DNA of 64,000 bases from Isoetes taiwanensis (taxonomy: Eukaryota; Streptophyta; Lycopodiopsida; Isoetales; Isoetaceae), in contig JAJEKV010000008.1 in assembly GCA_021234155.1 (NCBI GenBank), positions 13,561,912 through 13,625,911 on the forward strand, read 5' to 3'. A model generated the notes under the pieces. The model did not search any database. It saw nothing but the letters and a program-made list of their open reading frames with translations, and was not told where the DNA came from. This document shows positions 25,601-38,174 of the stretch, piece after piece. The translations under genes and the position numbers were made by a program. Each line of letters starts with the position of its first letter. Within the stretch, counting starts at the first letter, position 1.

Positions 25601-26713
25601 GGAGCCAGAGTCCATTTCATTAGTATACTTAATTTTGCATCTAATAGCCGAGCCCTTAGCTTCTATCTCCTCAATATTCTTAATTCTTCTCTCTAAAATT
25701 TCCTCACCTACATGAAGATTATAGTTAGAAGGATCATTCTGAAGAAGAGACCTAATATCCTTCATATACATTAAGAGCTGGTTTCTTTCCTTACTTCTCT
25801 CCTCCTTGATAGTTTTAGACCAGTTTTTAATCCACCCTTTGACTTGTTTGATCTTCGAGTAGAAACATTTCATAGAGGGCAATTGATTTGAATTATTGGA
25901 GAGAGTCTCATAAAAGGATATGAATTGAGAGCAAAATTTCTCATTTTCCAAATGTAGAGGAATTAAACTTGTAAGGCGGCTCCCTTCTTTTAATATTAAT
26001 GACATGAGAGGTATGGAGGAATTGAGGTCGATGGTCGAAATGGAAGTTCCTTCATCACTTGTAACAAAGCTATTGTCCCAAAGAGGGAAGCGTATGATTG
26101 GAGACATAAAATCGGCCCAAGGTGCGTAAAACTCTTGCTTTATCCTTTTGTTTATTTGACCAAGTGTAGGTGGCAGTAGAGGATGGGATATAGATCAGGT
26201 TATTATCAGCAATAAGAGTATCCCAATTCTCCTTTTCTGTTCTGGACATATTGATTTTATTTCCCAACTTAAGATCCCAAGATGGAGTATTGTTGAAGTC
26301 ACCAGCAATAATCCGCTTATCAAGAGGTTGAGAATTCAGCCAGAATTAATTTCAGCCCAAATTGGTTCCCTATCTTTAGGGAGGTGGGAGCATAGACATT
26401 GATAATGCCAACTGAATTGGAAACCGAAAGCAAATCATGGCTTGCCAGGCTCTTGAGGGACTATTATAGAAGGAGGAGTGAATGATATCTTTCTTCCAGA
26501 TAATGGCCATTCCACCACTTGCTCCAGATGAGCTGATCCAAATAGAGGTAGAATTAGGATAAATCCACTCCCCTAAGTTACTACATTCAAAGGAGGGAAG
26601 TTTCAGTTCTTGAAGGATAATGATGTCAGATTATAATCGCCTAATTTGAGCAATGGCTCTTCTCCTTTTAAGAGGGCCTTTGATTCCCCGAGATTCCAAG
26701 AAAGAATCTTCAT
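22630..26713 (-). pseudogene. LINE ORF2: endonuclease, reverse transcriptase, zf-RVT-like region
   Basis: An ATG at 26,713 opens MKILSWN, the start of an APE-like endonuclease. Further on are GDFNNTPSW (about 26,290-26,315) and YTWSNKQKDKARV (about 26,145), both endonuclease landmarks. The RT follows with GKSPGPDGLPAEFYIKFW (about 25,260-25,310), FISLIPKVDHP (about 25,150) and the catalytic LQYADDTF (about 24,590). WNSICKPKVYGGLGCKNL (about 24,110-24,165) and a zinc-binding-like stretch with CPLACNRHEDMCHIF (about 23,300-23,345) close the protein, and the last readable piece ends at 22,630. At least eight frame breaks or stops interrupt it. Intact, it would nick target DNA and prime reverse transcription. 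Confidence 0.9.
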
Positions 26714-27477
26714 ATCAATGAGAGAAGAGAGGGATATAGAGAAGGAAGGATCTAGAGCCTGATTTTTCTCGATTTTTTTTTACTTAGTGTTTTGAGTCGA
26801 GTTTTATTGAAACCGATAAAACCACATCATTTTTAAACTTATCTTTTTCCTCGATGCATTTTTTCATAGGTTGGGATTTCACATGTATAGGATCAAGATT
26901 AAGATTTTCATTTAAGAATTCTTCTTTGTCCCAATTTTCCTTATCACTCCCATATCCCTCACTATCGAATGATCAAACAACCCCCGGATAGAAATGAAAC
27001 ATAGCATTTTTATAGTTGTTTAAAGGAGCAATTAAGAACTTGCCCGGTGTTGCTTTCTTTGAAGCTCCATATTTTGCATATCCTCGAGTGTCGAACCATC
27101 TCGTGATCAGCCACAGAGTCAAAATCCATCCTTGTATCTATTGTATCCAAGAATGTGAGGTATGATCTTGCAGGAGGCCATCTGCTCAATAAACTTGTTG
27201 GATATATTCAAAGGGTTGCAAGGACTTGCTACCACTTGAAAGTCCGTGATCAATCAAGGAAGGCAATTCAACAAAGTTTGTATTAGCCGGTAGGTTATGG
27301 ATAGATGTGGATTCTTTTAAGGAGCGTATGAGGGGCAAATGTGAGAAGAAGCACATACCCTACTTTTATTTAATTCAGATCTAGATTACTATTAAGGTCG
27401 ATAATACCCCGAAAAGGATTTGGAGTGTTGATCCGTAGTTGTCTTGTCAGCTGCAGGTTAACTCTTGAGTCAAGTCT

Positions 27478-29035
27478 TCAAAGGGTTTGACTTGAACCGC
27501 TAGCTAGATTAGAATCCTTTTTAATATCATGTGATTTGTCACGCTTTGATGTTTCGATCTTGGCCGGCAATGGAATTTTCAATTGTGAATTCACCGACTT
27601 GAATTCAGCTTGGAACTTTGCTTTGTCCCGAGATTTCATATCTAATGATCCACTCTTACTTATATTTTTGATTGGGAAATCCATAAGATTATATGAGCAT
27701 TGAGCTTTCCCTTTATCCTCTTTAATTATTTCACTCGTGAGTGAAATTTAACTTGTCTCAGAGCCCCGGTAGCTTTCCCAATCACATTTCCTTTAACTAA
27801 TGTTTTAGGCTCACCCATAGATAAAGGCATATTATATTTTGCACTATTTGAAAGTGCAAGCCACCCTTTTTTTTCTCTGTCTCTCTTTCCTCCTCCCTAG
27901 CTGCTTTATTTCTTTGAATTCTCTTATAGCTACCATTTACTTTAGTCCACTTGAACCTCGCCACTTTCTCGCGTGCTCAAATTGAGTATCCTTACTAGAA
28001 TTTCCTTTTGTAGTGATCGATCATGCTGATCTACTTGTTTCTCATCGTAATCCTTTTGAGTGTAAGCCTTGCTTTGAGCATGAGTTTGAGTTTTGAGTCT
28101 CTGGTCCCCCGTTGGAATGTGTCAATGTGAGGGTCTTCGCTGAAGTTTTGCAATCGAGTACCAAAAATGCCCGGTGGGAAGCATTTCGACATGTTGAGGG
28201 CAAACCAGACCATCTAAGGTTTAATTGAGATTCAAAACCAAAGGCATCTATAAATGGAATGGAAAGGGGGATGTCCTTTGAAAGGTCAAGCTGAACAAAG
28301 CTTCTTGGAGATTTGGCAGGGGAATATTCAGTAGATATATAAGTTCCAATTGAATTGAACAAGAGTTTGAAGCATTCTTCATCCCAATAAATAGGATTGA
28401 GGCCAAAAAGAGATGAGGAGGCAATGCAAAGATTATTCATTTGATCAATGTCAAGCTTAGGATGCCATTTGAGAAAGGACAATTGAGAAGTATCATAGGT
28501 CATAGGCCCATAGTTCAGAAAGAAATTGGCCGATCTGGAGTTCCCACATTCAAGCATAATGTAGGGGTAATTGAGCCAATAGATAGCTTGAATTAGGATC
28601 CCTTTGTTAAGACTGAGAAGGAAGGCCCACAATTTTTCAAGCTTAATTCCACATTTCTGAACTTTGATGATTACAGCAGAATTTGAAAGAGCATCTATTT
28701 TTGAATGCACGACAGGAAGATTTAAGGAAATACCTTGATAAATCTTCATTTTCCGCTCTTTTAGATATGGAATTCTTGCACGCTTGAGCCTTTCATCTAG
28801 TTCATCATCCGTATGCGAACCTCCCAAGCGGCCTTTGCAACAATTCCATATGGGATGGGAATTTGAGTAGCAGGTTTAGGGGATGGAGAATACCCCTATG
28901 ATCGATCAGCAGATAAATTGTCCCAATGAGGAACTTCGTGAGAGATCGGATCCATAGCGTATATGAGCAGCAAATTATCAAAGTTACCAAAGAGGATGGT
29001 ATCGAGGGTTGATTTTGGTAGGAAATCAATTTAGG
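27478..29035 (-). pseudogene. LINE ORF1, nucleic-acid-binding protein, frame-broken
   Basis: The longest intact piece (28,827-28,042, 261 codons) contains KLWAFLLSLNKGILIQAIY and QLSFLKWHPKLDID, resembling the DUF4283 domain found in ORF1 of plant L1 elements. An N-terminal stretch in another frame (28,805-29,029) and a lysine/serine-rich C-terminal piece (27,684-27,478) belong to the same protein, separated by indels. ORF1 proteins coat the LINE RNA. It sits directly upstream of ORF2 on the minus strand, as expected. Confidence 0.75.
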
Positions 29036-31429
29036 GAGTATGGCGGATCGACCGAAGTCGGAAGGTGCGCCAATGCGTGAAGTAGAGCCAAATGTTTAGG
29101 GTTTTCCGAGAATTTGTGACCATTGTGACAAAAATCAAGGAGAAACAACAAAAGTTCATGCAAAACTTTTAACAATTGAAAAGGGGAAAAATTAACCTAA
29201 GGGGGATATGAAACCATTGAATGAAACAAAATTAAACAAAGATGATCAGAAGCCTAACATGTCAGAAAACTCGATTGCAAGGAGATCCTCATACAATTCA
29301 AAGAAATTTAAGGAGAAATTCCTTCAAATTGGGCAGGATCTTTAGGGGAGAAAACTTCAACAGTAAATCAAATAATCCAACCAATTACAATAGACTCAAT
29401 GTCCCTCATGGACCAACCGCATTCAACCCACAAATTCCTCTAGCCAAGAATCGATGATTTGAACCTCAAAATCAATAATGCAGGCACAAAGGTGAATTCC
29501 GAGAAGAACACATTGTCTGCGGAAAAACCTTTGAATAATCAAAGAGCTCCAAAGTTCAAGAGTCGCCCCTTTAGAAATCCACACGAAATTCTATTCCTCT
29601 CCCTTATAATTGTGAAAACAGAGGTTTCCATAAGAAAGATCGAATGAAGAGAGAATACAGCTTCATAAGTGTATTAAAATGGGAGTCAGATTGTAGAGCC
29701 TGATGAGAGGATTGCAGCTAGAGCTACCCTTCTACTAGGGCAGCATGATGATCCCCAGGAATTGGGCTTCAGATCACCAGAAATTCAAATTTTCCCTTAA
29801 GTTTTCCCAAGAAGAGGCTTGTAACAGAAAAAACGGGAAAAGGACAAAAGAAGCAAGAAAATTGGCGCTCGCCCATTTTCCCAACATTTTTAACTTCGAT
29901 TGGTGGACCTAACGTCTGATTATGATTGAAATATTAAACCTAAGACATGGTTAATGGTCAATGGTTAAACCATAGTGACATTAACCTATTAAGTGTTGAT
30001 GGAGAAAAATTCGCTATTAAAACATCTGCCTTATTTAGCATTGATCTTAGGTCAAACAGGGGTCGAATAAAATGGAGGCAAGAGGAAATTTGAATTTGGA
30101 AAGATCAGGATCGGCAAGGGAGTATCAGGTCGGTCCGTCTAGAATGTTGGAATGATCTTTATAAATTAGAGATGAACGAATCATGCAGTATGTGTGTTGA
30201 TCAAAGACTTGAAGGATCATAAGTGCTTGGGCTCTCGAAGTTTGCATGTTTTGAATATATTAGTAAGCGCTGAATGACCATTGAAAATTACTTTTATCAG
30301 AAAGCATCCGTGATGGTTAATGGTTTATTGCATTGTTGTGCAATATTAACATCAAGATACTTATTCATAGATTATTTCAAGATCTGACAAAAATCCTAGT
30401 GAATTTCTTCAGCAACAACGTTAAAACAAAATGTATATAGAGCGAAAACATGAGGAAATTTTAGTGGATGTTTTTTTGTGGTAATAGAGATATGGGGCAT
30501 AGATTATTTAGTTTAGCATCATTCTTCTAGCTAGAACTAATGCATGGCAAAAGGTTACAAGGTGTGAAAGACCAACGCCGAGACACCGCATGTATCTTTT
30601 GGCCCTTTGCACTCTTACCTTTTTCAAAGCAATGTTGTATTGATTGGTTGCAAGTACAAGTTCTCTCCTTTCCTTGTTGCTTTTTTGTTCGTTGGAGTTA
30701 TTTCTTAGCCTAGAAGGATGCATGAACAGAAAAGAAAGTTGCAACGTCAAAAAACCAAATTGATGTGGTGGTTCAAGACCTAATCTTGGTAGCGTATATT
30801 TGCAAGGAGGATACACGCCTAAGGGGAAGTGACTTTTGATATTTGATCTTTCTTTTGTGAAGTTCTTGTTGGCTCTAGAATGCAAACTCTACGCATAAGC
30901 TGCACATATGTCTACACCTTAGAGATAATGATATCTTATGATCAGAAAAAAAGTTGAGTATTTTGCACAGATGTGGACTTCTTTTAGAAAAGCTTTACAA
31001 GCCAAACTATTGTACATAGTATATGCGATCTGATGATATACTTCGTAATGTGAAAATGCTTAATGGAATTAAAACAGATATTTGAAATCATCTAGGTTGA
31101 TAAGCAAACAGTTACCCTTCTAGATTGGAGGTTATATTCAAGCATGCTCCTCTCATATGCTGCAAAGCATTAAACATAGTTTAAATACACCTCAATTTTA
31201 TACTGTGACAGATAATAGTTCTGTGACTTAAATAGACTAATTGGCAGGTAATAATAAGGTCTCATAAGGTCTCTCTACTATTTTGGAATTACATGATGTA
31301 ATTCTGTAGCTCTAGTTTCAAGATGCATGTCCTAGTTCTGCATAAGAGAATGTTCATGCCCATGCAGATCTAAAAAGCAAAAAGGAATACAATTTTTTAC
31401 AAAAATAAAATGCGTTGATATAGGCCAAA
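29036..31429. other. No supported gene; possible LINE leader then AT-rich sequence
   Basis: 29,036 to about 29,900 may be the LINE 5' untranslated region (the minus strand is pyrimidine-rich at its start). From 29,900 to 31,429 the sequence is AT-rich. A 125-codon minus ORF at 30,508-30,885 has no family resemblance and is probably chance. Confidence 0.45.
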
Positions 31430-32665
31430 CACTACTGTGTTAAAGTCGCCAGAAGCGTTAAAGATCCGCCACCATAGCGCCAGACTCGATTGTCATCTGA
31501 TGCCTGTGGCCAAGATCCTTCCGAAGGGTATAGTTGCAATACATCATTAGCCATGGGATCAAATTTCATGGGTTGTTCTGCACCGGTGCATGCATTGAAG
31601 TCCCCGACAAAGATGAAGTAACAATGGTCAGAAGATTTGCATCCTGCTCTGGATCAGTTATGCAAATCCTTCTTGTTTGTGAACGTTCTTGACTTTGTCA
31701 AACTCACACCTGCAATCTTCCTGTTATGCAGGGGTTAGATCTCAACCAATATACATGTCGATCCCCTTCAACTGCTTGCCCTAACGCAAGATGGCTTCCC
31801 CCTCTTGCATGTCCCTGACCGTGAGTATGACTACTCAAGAATAGTCAGGACGATGGGCTCCATGGCGGCTCACCCTGATGATTTGGGTGTATGGAACGTC
31901 ATCCAGGCAAGGATTGGTGTCCGGAGCTCCGCAATGCGCTTTTTCCTACCTACTCTGTGAGGCCGCAAGACCACCACATTGTGGCTCCTGTGTCTCCATT
32001 CCAGGAGCTCTCTGATGGCCGGATCAATGCTGGGTGCCGTGGTAGGTGCTATGTGCGGTGGACAGGGCATAAGTTGTGTCTTGTGCTGGGGTGGCGGCAA
32101 AGATGGGGTGGCTTGGTGGTGCAGGAGTGTGTGGTCTTGGCTGAGGTCACTCAAGCCATTGGATGTGTGGGACTGGCGCGACCTATGCTATGACCTTCTT
32201 TCCTCGAGCCCTGAGCTCGCCTTCGCTGAAATTTCTATTGCCTTGCCAATCCATGTATGCATTGTTGCAACTGCTCATGAAACTCTACACCTGAGGCCCT
32301 CACCTTGCTTGATAATGGCAGCCAGTAGCTCTTGCAGCTCTTGGTCTCGAGCAACGAGGTTGCGCCATGGAAGTTCCAAAGATGCTATCGATGCGGGTAT
32401 CTAGGGCGTGGTTCATCGCCATCGGTGGGCACTTCCCGCGACTCGCCCTACTCGGAAGGGCTCTTTAGTCGCGACTAGCAAGGTCGCATGGACACCTCGC
32501 GGTCATGCTAATACCCTTCTCAACTCCCCGATCAAGGCAAGAGATGGTTTCCATCGCCTCGCTCTGGACATTGCTTGTCTCTGCGTCATGACTTCTATGG
32601 TAGTGGACAGGAATCCATGCGAGCACACATGCAACGAAGTTTCGCGGTGTCCCATCGCCTCATGA
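31430..32665 (-). pseudogene. Fragment of a second LINE-type element (endonuclease region)
   Basis: On the minus strand at about 31,645-31,590 the frame reads YFIFVGDFNACTGAEQPM; the GDFNA block is the conserved metal-binding motif of APE-type endonucleases in LINEs. Upstream on the same strand, broken frames (31,870-32,154 and about 32,200-32,665) include a proline-rich stretch and a helical piece (RDQELQELLAAIIKQGEG), as in LINE ORFs before the endonuclease. No reverse transcriptase follows, so it is truncated. It differs from the 22-29 kb LINE in sequence. Confidence 0.5.
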
Positions 32666-32959
32666 AGTGCATGTGATGCTATTTTCCATTTGTCGTAGTG
32701 GTCTCCACCAAGCGATCCGTTAATTTTCCGTAACCACTTGCCTTCTAAACACCTGGGGTATTAAGGATTGTACTCTTCTGCTAGGCCTATAATGCAGATA
32801 CTATTACCTTCCATTCTCCCCTTGTGATGTTTCCACGCTTCTGCTAATGCTTGGTTTATTAAGTAGACATTAGCCGCTATCAACAGCCTATTGAGCCAAT
32901 CTTGTTGATTGAGCTTTGGCCTGTGCTTCCCTCCTCATGGAAGGGGCTTCTCCCTTATC

Positions 32960-33598
32960 CTTGCCATCAGGTTAACCGAAGTTCTCCTTGTTCTAGATTT
33001 TAATGGGATTTTGGGCAAGTTTTATGACTTGAAAGAGAGGATCCCCACATTCGCCACGCCAGATCCTCCAAAAATTGAACCTTCAAAAGGCAGCAGTTTC
33101 CAGGCCTGGATTATGGGAGTTCTTAGAATGGTGTTTTTCAAAATTTCAGATTGCATTGTGGTCCATCATAGCCAGAAATAATGTCGACTTGTTCCTGAGA
33201 AAGTTGTCATAGAATATAAGGGCATGTTTTTTTTATTTGGAGTCAGGATGACTGCATCAACATAAAGTTAAAAGTAGTTGATAAACCAATTTTCTTTAAG
33301 AATATGTCAAAAGTGTACCAAAACTATTGGAAATACCAAATGATAAACACACTGTTGATAGATGACAGCAGATACAAGGGTTTTACCAATCAACCAAACA
33401 CTATGATATGTCCAAATACCTTTGCTCCTAACAGATTGGATTCCAATTTTCTTTTGAAAAAACTCAAACCATGGCTGGAAGGACTCTGGCTGCGAAAGTG
33501 TGCCTGCTTATGTGAAGGAAAACCCAATGTGAAACATGTGGGATTCTGAAGAATCATGCAACTGTATAAAAATACTCGACAAGTATTTTCATAAATGA
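32960..33598 (+). pseudogene. FCP1-homology (NLI-interacting factor-like) phosphatase fragment
   Basis: Four successive frames read as one protein of the FCP1/CTD-phosphatase-like HAD family: EVLLVLDFNGILGKF near 32,980 (the catalytic D-x-D-G position, here D-F-N-G as in some plant members), RPGLWEFLEWCFSKFQIALW near 33,100-33,160, NTLLIDDSRYKGF near 33,350 (HAD motif with paired Asp), and a C-terminus with VPAYVKENP near 33,500. Frame shifts occur near 33,095, 33,210 and 33,495, with stops near 33,207 and after KENPM. No intron signals are needed to join the pieces, so this is a decayed, possibly retroposed copy of a host gene. Confidence 0.72.
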
Positions 33599-36500
33599 AT
33601 CTTGTAAAACCCTTTGATAGTCAATAAAAGTAACATTTTTTTCTGATATGTGTTGTACTTTTTTTATTTTAAATATTTGAATGGATTTGGGAGCAAATAT
33701 TTTCATGTGTGTTTAGAACTAGAGATGAGAGAGCTTCACAAGATTTATTTATCTAAAGCCACATACACATTTGGAAGCATTGCCGAAAGTGGAATTGAAA
33801 CCGCCGCGGATTAGCTCCAATCGATGTTGGAAATCGACACGGCGTGGTTCAAGGATTAATTAATCCTCCCACAAAACAATAAGGAAACACGTGAATCTAG
33901 ATAAGTGACAGTACATGTTTGTTCCTGATGGTGACGAACTTCATTGGACCTCTTTTCTGATCGTAAGTCATGCATGTCTCCCACATAGATATAAACTAGA
34001 AATATATCACTTTGATAGCATGGGCTTGCACGACAGAAGTAGACATATTGAGAGGTTAGTGCTTGCTCATTGCATTTTCCTGTTGTCACATAATCACAAC
34101 AAACTTTGAATGTAGGTCCTTGGAATCGCTTGGACACGATAATTTCAGCTTCAAACTTCAGATATTGTGAAAATTTCTAGAAGGACTCTTCAAAATGATG
34201 GTCATTCTTGTGCAATAAGGGTAGAGTCAAAGTTGCATATGTTAAATACGAAAAAAGTATGAAACGTATGAAACTCTCATTTTTTCTTGAAAAAATATGC
34301 ATTTTATACATGAAAAAAAAAACCACCGGTAGAAAGTCGTCGAAAAGTGACGCGGCAGCAAAAGGCCAACGACGCGATCGCGTATGAATCGTGGCGTTTG
34401 CATTTTTTGCTTCTACAGATGCATGGCCTGAAAAATTTGCAGCCGCTTTTTGCTAGCTTTGTAGACGCCTTTGTGAATGTTGCATTCGCCAAAACCACAT
34501 TTATGCCCCCGACGTTATGGTCGATGTTGCGTATTGCACCTGAGCGAAAAGAAAGTGTACGATCGCTTTTTTGACTAATGTGGACGCCACAATGTGTCGC
34601 GTCCGCTTGCTCCACAAACATTGCTGGAAGGATTGGATTTTTTTGATATGGGTAGTGAACATGGAATTTTTCGACGAACATGAACAAGCACTACAAAATG
34701 GCATTTTGGTTGATCTAGTAGTCGATTGAGTGTTCGAACTGCTACCTAGATCGATTGATCAACCATTTGAGAGGCATTTACAAGATCAACAATCTTCTTG
34801 CTGGATCCCTATCAGCAGGGAAAAAATTAAGCATATTATATGTTTTTCCATAAAAAATTGTTTGGCTATTTTTCAAAATCTTACTGTAGTTTATGTATAT
34901 ATTTGGCTAAATTTATTATTATCATTACATATATATGTATTTGGACTTGGCTTAAACTTTTAAAGTAAAGGCAAAAATGTAGATTATATAGCTTTTAGAC
35001 ATATTGTACTATAATTACAAATAATAATCAACAATCAAGGAACATAATGATAATATTAAAAACTTATAACAAAAGCTCACCGCTTATAAGATCCATAGTT
35101 TAAACTAGATTCAATGCAACGACACCCTTCCAGATATGGTGATCAAATGCTTGAAGGAAGATATTATGCAACCAACTCGAGCATCTAGCTGGATAATGGC
35201 CATCTCTTATAATTTTTTTTTGAAGATGCATATGTGGTATATGTAATAGAAATTCATAGTTCAAAAGACTACTATCACTAATGATAGCAGGTGGGCATGT
35301 GTAAAAATATTTATTAATAATTCATTTTTGTTTGTATTTATGATTTGATATATAAATATTGTAATATAAAGAAAGGCTAATCCCTTTTTCTTTAAGCAAA
35401 ATGGGGAAAATAGTTTGGCTAATCCTAAAAAGATAATAGATCACTTCTTTTAACTATGGCTATTTTTTATTTTTTTTAAAGAGATCTCCCTTCATAAAAA
35501 TCGCCGCAAAATTTGCCTAGACCCCTTAAAAAATCGCCATTTGGCTATTAATAGCCACTAATTTTTTCCATGCCTATCAGCCTATCAACAATCTCTTGCC
35601 CAAATCCCTACTAGCCTACCAGCTACATGCTTCACTTCTAAATCCATACTCTAATTCTGATTCATTTGATCCATTGCTGATCTCTTATCCAAACACAAAT
35701 CGTTCATGGAGAGTTTGCCATTCACGACATAGGAATTTGCCTAGGTGATTGAGTTTGAGCTGATTGCAATGTCACCCGAATCCTTGTGACAATGGGCTGA
35801 AGGATTGCTTACAGCAAGTGAGGTCTCCTATAATATCGATACCCATGCCATCGAGAGGAGGTTCTGTCACGGCCTACTCGAGGTTGAAGTGAAGGCTCTT
35901 GTGATGAAGATAATGAAGATGCTTGTTCACAACAGTCTGCAAATGCAACCGAAAGTATGACAAGAAACTCACGGATATACATAGAGATATTCTCTGGTAT
36001 GCTACAGCTGATGCTCGTGAACGAGCAAATAAAATGGCAATGTGCATCCTGAGTGAGTCACCTCATGTCGTGCAGGAGCTATTGTCCATATCAGATAGTT
36101 ACGAGCATGTTGCCAAGTTCCATGCTATAATATAAAATATAAATACATAGCGCTTGTCGTTTTGTTTTAATGTATGCTATTGCCTACATGCGGAGTCCTT
36201 ATCCAATTGTGAGCAACCCCAATAACGGTGATCTCAACCTTACGTGATCAAGAACTATCATCACCCACTTAGTGCCTTGAGAACATTCCCCTAGCCAACA
36301 TTACTGGTTTGTGGAAGGACCGAGGTTTCCACATGCTTCAATGCATTCATCTCTTTGTGTAATGGAGCTTAGCAAGGAGCTAAGCTGTATTGACCCAGAG
36401 AGATGACAGCATGAGAGATGTGGAAAACTCACGTTGTTTGCATTACTTGCGTTCGTTGCATTGCCCTTGATGCATATTTCATTATTTTAAATGTTTGTAG

Positions 36501-37467
36501 AATGGCCTGACTCCAAGGACACAATATTCCAGCCCAATGCTAGATATCAAATCGAAACCAACTGAGGATGTTCTCTCTGTATTCTTTGAATCCAAAGGTG
36601 TACACTAAAAATGTTCCTACTAGACATTTTTTGCGTAGGGATGCTCATGTTTCCTTCAACTAATTATTTACTTAATATACATGCCCGTTAGAGCGAAATT
36701 AGAGCGACATACAATTTTGCCAATAGTTAGAGCGAAGTTAAATTCATAGCAACATACAATTCCTGCCATGTATCTGACACTCCAAGTATTTATGGAACAT
36801 CTTAGGGGTTGGCTATGCAACGTTGCAGTCATAGAAACTTAGCGATGTAGCTAAAGCGAGGACTTTATTCATCAAAATATCCTTTAGGGTCAATGCATCA
36901 ATTCTTGATATTTATTGACTTAATTCATTGGAGTTGTCATTATTAGAAACAACTTGCATTATATAGGTTGTTGCTATTAACTTTAGATCCATGTTTAGAT
37001 GTTTAGATTTGATCTAGGTTCTATTACTACCAGAATAAATAGTGCATTCAATAGATTTAAGAGCTTTTGTAGTTGAGGCAATTTGCTAAGAAAACATTGT
37101 TTACATACCACAATTCAAGTATTTTTATTTCCATTGCTTGAACATTTGAGTGGAGATTGACATATTACAATTAATTATTAATCTTATAACTAATTAATGT
37201 CATCCACAGCTTTTGCTTGTGATTCATGTAATTTTTTATTGAGAAAGAAAGAAATCATTACTAACCCATATCTAGTCTAGTCTATAAATGGATCAATAAG
37301 AGTAATTCTAGGTGCATGGTTGTCAGAGCAACACTTCACATATCCTCAATGTGGTGAATTTTAGGTCCTAAAAGAATCCATTAAGCAAAAGTGTGATGTC
37401 GTTTATACTCTATTGTCCAATAGATTTGGAATATGTAGCAAAATAACAAGGGGTTCTAGGGGGATTT
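33599..37467. other. AT-rich intergenic stretch with two unexplained coding-like patches
   Basis: Mostly AT-rich and featureless. A GC-richer patch at about 34,310-34,700 reads protein-like in both directions (plus 34,347-34,574), without family match. Another patch, at 35,760-36,135, is described separately. No RNA gene or repeat stands out. Confidence 0.4.
35764..36138 (+). pseudogene. Unrecognised gene-fragment-like sequence with one frameshift
   Basis: A frame from about 35,764 (EFELIAMSPESL) passes one stop, runs through ERRFCHGLLEVEVKALVMKI and KMLVHNSLQMQPK, then shifts near 35,950 into KYDKKLTDIHRDILWYATAD and ends EHVAKFHAII before a TAA at about 36,135. The two parts fit as one helical C-terminus and codon use is gene-like. 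I do not recognise the family. It could be a decayed copy of a host gene. Confidence 0.35.
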
Positions 37468-37547
37468 GATATGGATGTAAAAATAACAATTTCTGAAACC
37501 ATAGACTATATATCCCTAAAACAATTGAATAGGTTGTTATAAAAAAA
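37468..37547 (+). repeat. Inverted-repeat arm X, left copy
   Basis: 'gatatggatgtaaaaataac' through to an A run near 37,547. Its reverse complement recurs at 43,729-43,807 with few differences, so the two copies bracket about 6.3 kb in inverted orientation. Confidence 0.8.
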
Positions 37548-37551
37548 AATA

Positions 37552-37885
37552 TAGATTCAAGATAAAAATATCATATTAGCACACTGGATACATTGGTTAA
37601 AGTAGTCTTATTAAGACATTGAGTTATTTTGGTAGAGGTTCAAGCCCCCATATTTCATATTCTAAAATCTTAGGCAAAGCCGTATAGAGGTTCGATATTC
37701 CCTCAAAACTTTAGGCAAAATCGTATTTCATATTCCAAAATCATAGGCGCCTCCAATCATAAATGACTATAAGCGAAATGAGAGGTGCCCAGAGGCCCCA
37801 ACATACGATCTGGACCGTAGGATCGACAAATCCGACAACTGTGATAGTCCAGGTGCACCTCGTTTAAAAATATGTAGCAAAATAA
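37552..37885 (+). mobile_element. tRNA-derived SINE, copy 1
   Basis: It starts 'tagattcaagataaaaa' and shares about 330 bp with the copy at 43,809-44,140. Internal promoter boxes are visible: TGGATACATTGGTTAAAG (37,585-37,602, A-box-like) and GGTTCAAGCCCCC (37,637-37,649, B-box match), 34 bases apart, as in tRNA-derived SINEs. The 3' part ends near 'tatgtagcaaaataa'. No ORF is expected. Confidence 0.7.
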
Positions 37886-37911
37886 CATGGGGTTCCAGGG
37901 GAATTTGATAT

Positions 37912-38120
37912 GATTGGAAGCACCTACGATTTTGGAATATGAAATACAATTTCGTCTAAGGTTTTGAGGGAATATCGAACCTCTATACGGCTTTGCCTAA
38001 GATTTTAAAATATGAAATACGGGGGCTTGAACCTTTACCAAAATAACTCAATGTCCTAATAAGACTACTTTAACCAATGTATCCAGTGAGCTAATGTGAT
38101 TATTTTTTATCTTGAATCTA
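37912..38120 (-). mobile_element. tRNA-derived SINE, copy 2, truncated, inverted
   Basis: The reverse complement of the first ~210 bp of the SINE seen at 37,552 and 43,809, including the A- and B-box region, cut at 'gattggaagcacc'. Copies 1 and 2 face each other tail to tail across only 26 bp, so the pair can fold into a hairpin with ~200 bp arms. Confidence 0.78.
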
Positions 38121-38130
38121 TGTTTTTTTT

Positions 38131-38155
38131 GGGTTGCCCCTAGGGGGGCAAACCC
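38131..38155. repeat. Short near-palindrome
   Basis: 'gggttgcccc' followed by 'taggggggcaaaccc' forms an imperfect inverted repeat directly after SINE copy 2. Confidence 0.6.
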
Positions 38156-38174
38156 TTGTTTATGTGGGTTTATG

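Larger units (their letters stand above)
22138..29035 (-). mobile_element. Decayed L1-type LINE, minus strand
   Basis: The minus strand shows, 5' to 3', a DUF4283-like ORF1, an APE-type endonuclease, a reverse transcriptase, a zinc-knuckle-like C-terminal region and a terminal poly(A), which appears as 21 T at 22,138-22,158 on the plus strand. This is the order of plant L1 LINEs. The 5' end is not fixed: the untranslated leader may reach to about 29,900. No convincing target-site duplication was found by eye. Many frame breaks and stops make it inactive. Confidence 0.92.

Noticed and set aside
30508-30885. 125-codon minus-strand ORF
   Set aside because: No domain, no neighbouring exons and ordinary AT-rich context; likely chance.
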